A DNA stretch of 64,000 bases from contig CM067566.1 of NCBI GenBank assembly GCA_034336665.1, positions 18,396,330-18,460,329 on the forward strand, in the 5' to 3' direction. Below, in pieces: positions 62,972 through 64,000 of this stretch. The notes under the pieces were generated by a model. That model worked only from the letters and a program-made list of their open reading frames with translations. It searched no databases and was not told the origin of the DNA. Position numbers and translations under genes: made by a program. Each line of letters begins with the position of its first letter. Within the stretch, counting starts at the first letter, position 1. This stretch comes from Luscinia megarhynchos (Eukaryota; Chordata; Aves; Passeriformes; Turdidae).

Positions 62972-64000
62972 CTGCTCCTGTTCTTTTCACACACTGAGGT
63001 GTAGTCACGCATTCCCCATTCATCTTTGGCTAGGTATAGAGCTATCTCAGGCATCTGCTGAACTCCTCCCCAGAGTCCCATCAAAGGCATAAAATATGTT
63101 CCCCTGCAGAGAAGGCCTGAGCTTAACTTCCTTCAGAACTTGTTGGAACTGGTCTTTGCATGAGACAAAATATTACCCTGAGAACAATGCCAAGAGTCCT
63201 TTTGCTGTGCCCCACACCCTCTCTGGGAGAGCAGTGCTACGCCTTTGACAGTTTTCCAGCCTCTGTGATTCAACAGCTCAGGCTTCAGTGCAAGAGCCCT
63301 GCTCCTGTCCATTTGTGATGGATTGTCACTACAGTCAGGCTGGCATCATCTGTTAGCTGTCACACTTTTTTGTGAGGTCTTCCTCACAAAATTTATTTGA
63401 TTTATTTAATACCAGAGTTGGAATCAATAATCTGATTTGATTAAGTGTATTTAGCACCTGAAAAGCTCTCAGTTAAAAAAATAATAATGTGTTATTATAT
63501 AGTCCCTGCATTTACAATAGGACTTTCGTCTTTGCCTGGTTTATGAACATATACATGCTTATGTACATGTAGTTGTCATTTGCCATACTGAATGTAAATC
63601 AGTGAAACATGAATCCTTCATACTTTGCTCAAAATTTGATCTAAACTGTAGTCTCAGGTGGGGGAGTGAGCTGTATGTCTGTGAATCTTGTTGTCTCTAT
63701 CAGGATAATCTAGTAGAAACTTAGTGAACTAGTAAATTTATAAGCCTAATTTTAAAAATGGTGAAATTTTGGACTCTGGTATCACTTCCTATATAAAGAA
63801 CCAAAATGCTTAGCAGATATAATATGTGAAAATATTTGGGGAATTTTTTTTCCCTGGATAACAGAGAAAATGGATGTTTTTTCTTTTGCAAGAAGTTGGA
63901 TTTAACTGTTTGACTAGAGGTTTTTCTGTGACATTTAGTTTTTAAAAAGACATGTGACAGCTTTTAGCCTTTACAGCAAGTATTACCCTGTTTTATGTAT
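62972..64000. other. Downstream intergenic DNA
   Basis: A moderately GC-rich block at about 62990-63340 could be part of an unrecognised repeat; the rest is AT-rich. No exon of a neighbouring gene is recognisable. STIM2 is the usual neighbour on this side in vertebrates, but it is not seen here. Confidence 0.5.

Noticed and set aside
1..64000. tRNA or rRNA genes, CRISPR arrays, bacterial-type operons, integrated complete viral genes
   Set aside because: None was recognised. The sequence is vertebrate nuclear DNA, and only solo LTRs without internal genes are seen.

Overview
The window looks like bird nuclear DNA. It is AT-rich, has one CpG-island promoter, contains numerous CR1 LINE fragments (several ending in the ATTCTATGATTCTGTG-type tail), and carries two LTRs of a type common in bird genomes. 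Its single recognisable gene is TBC1D19 on the + strand. The LTR ends suggest a neoavian or passerine-like bird rather than proving one.

Layout: 1-14,980 is intergenic DNA with no gene I can support; it holds scattered CR1 pieces and one possible old LTR (5.6-5.96 kb). A CpG island at about 14,990-15,670 contains the TBC1D19 start codon (15,372). All 21 coding exons are present between 15,372 and 62,414. The junctions are GT-AG, every reading phase matches, and the product is 526 residues with no internal stop, which I recall as the length of the mammalian protein. A 3' UTR with AATAAA at 62,704 follows, then about 1.3 kb of unassigned DNA.

The introns hold the repeats. Intron 1 (8.7 kb) is mostly unique with two perfect 20-bp palindromes. 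Intron 4 (5.5 kb) has a minus-strand LTR and two CR1 pieces in opposite orientation. Introns 6 and 11 have short CR1 tails. Intron 13 (7.7 kb) has a 3.5-kb CR1 copy with broken ORF1 (esterase) and ORF2 (endonuclease plus reverse transcriptase), followed by a plus-strand LTR.

TBC1D19 is a predicted Rab GTPase-activating protein. Its TBC domain keeps the structural GxP..LR...W motif, but the usual IxxDxxR arginine position is a valine here. I found no operon, RNA gene, CRISPR array or undescribed multi-gene system; the findings concern this gene's architecture and its repeats.
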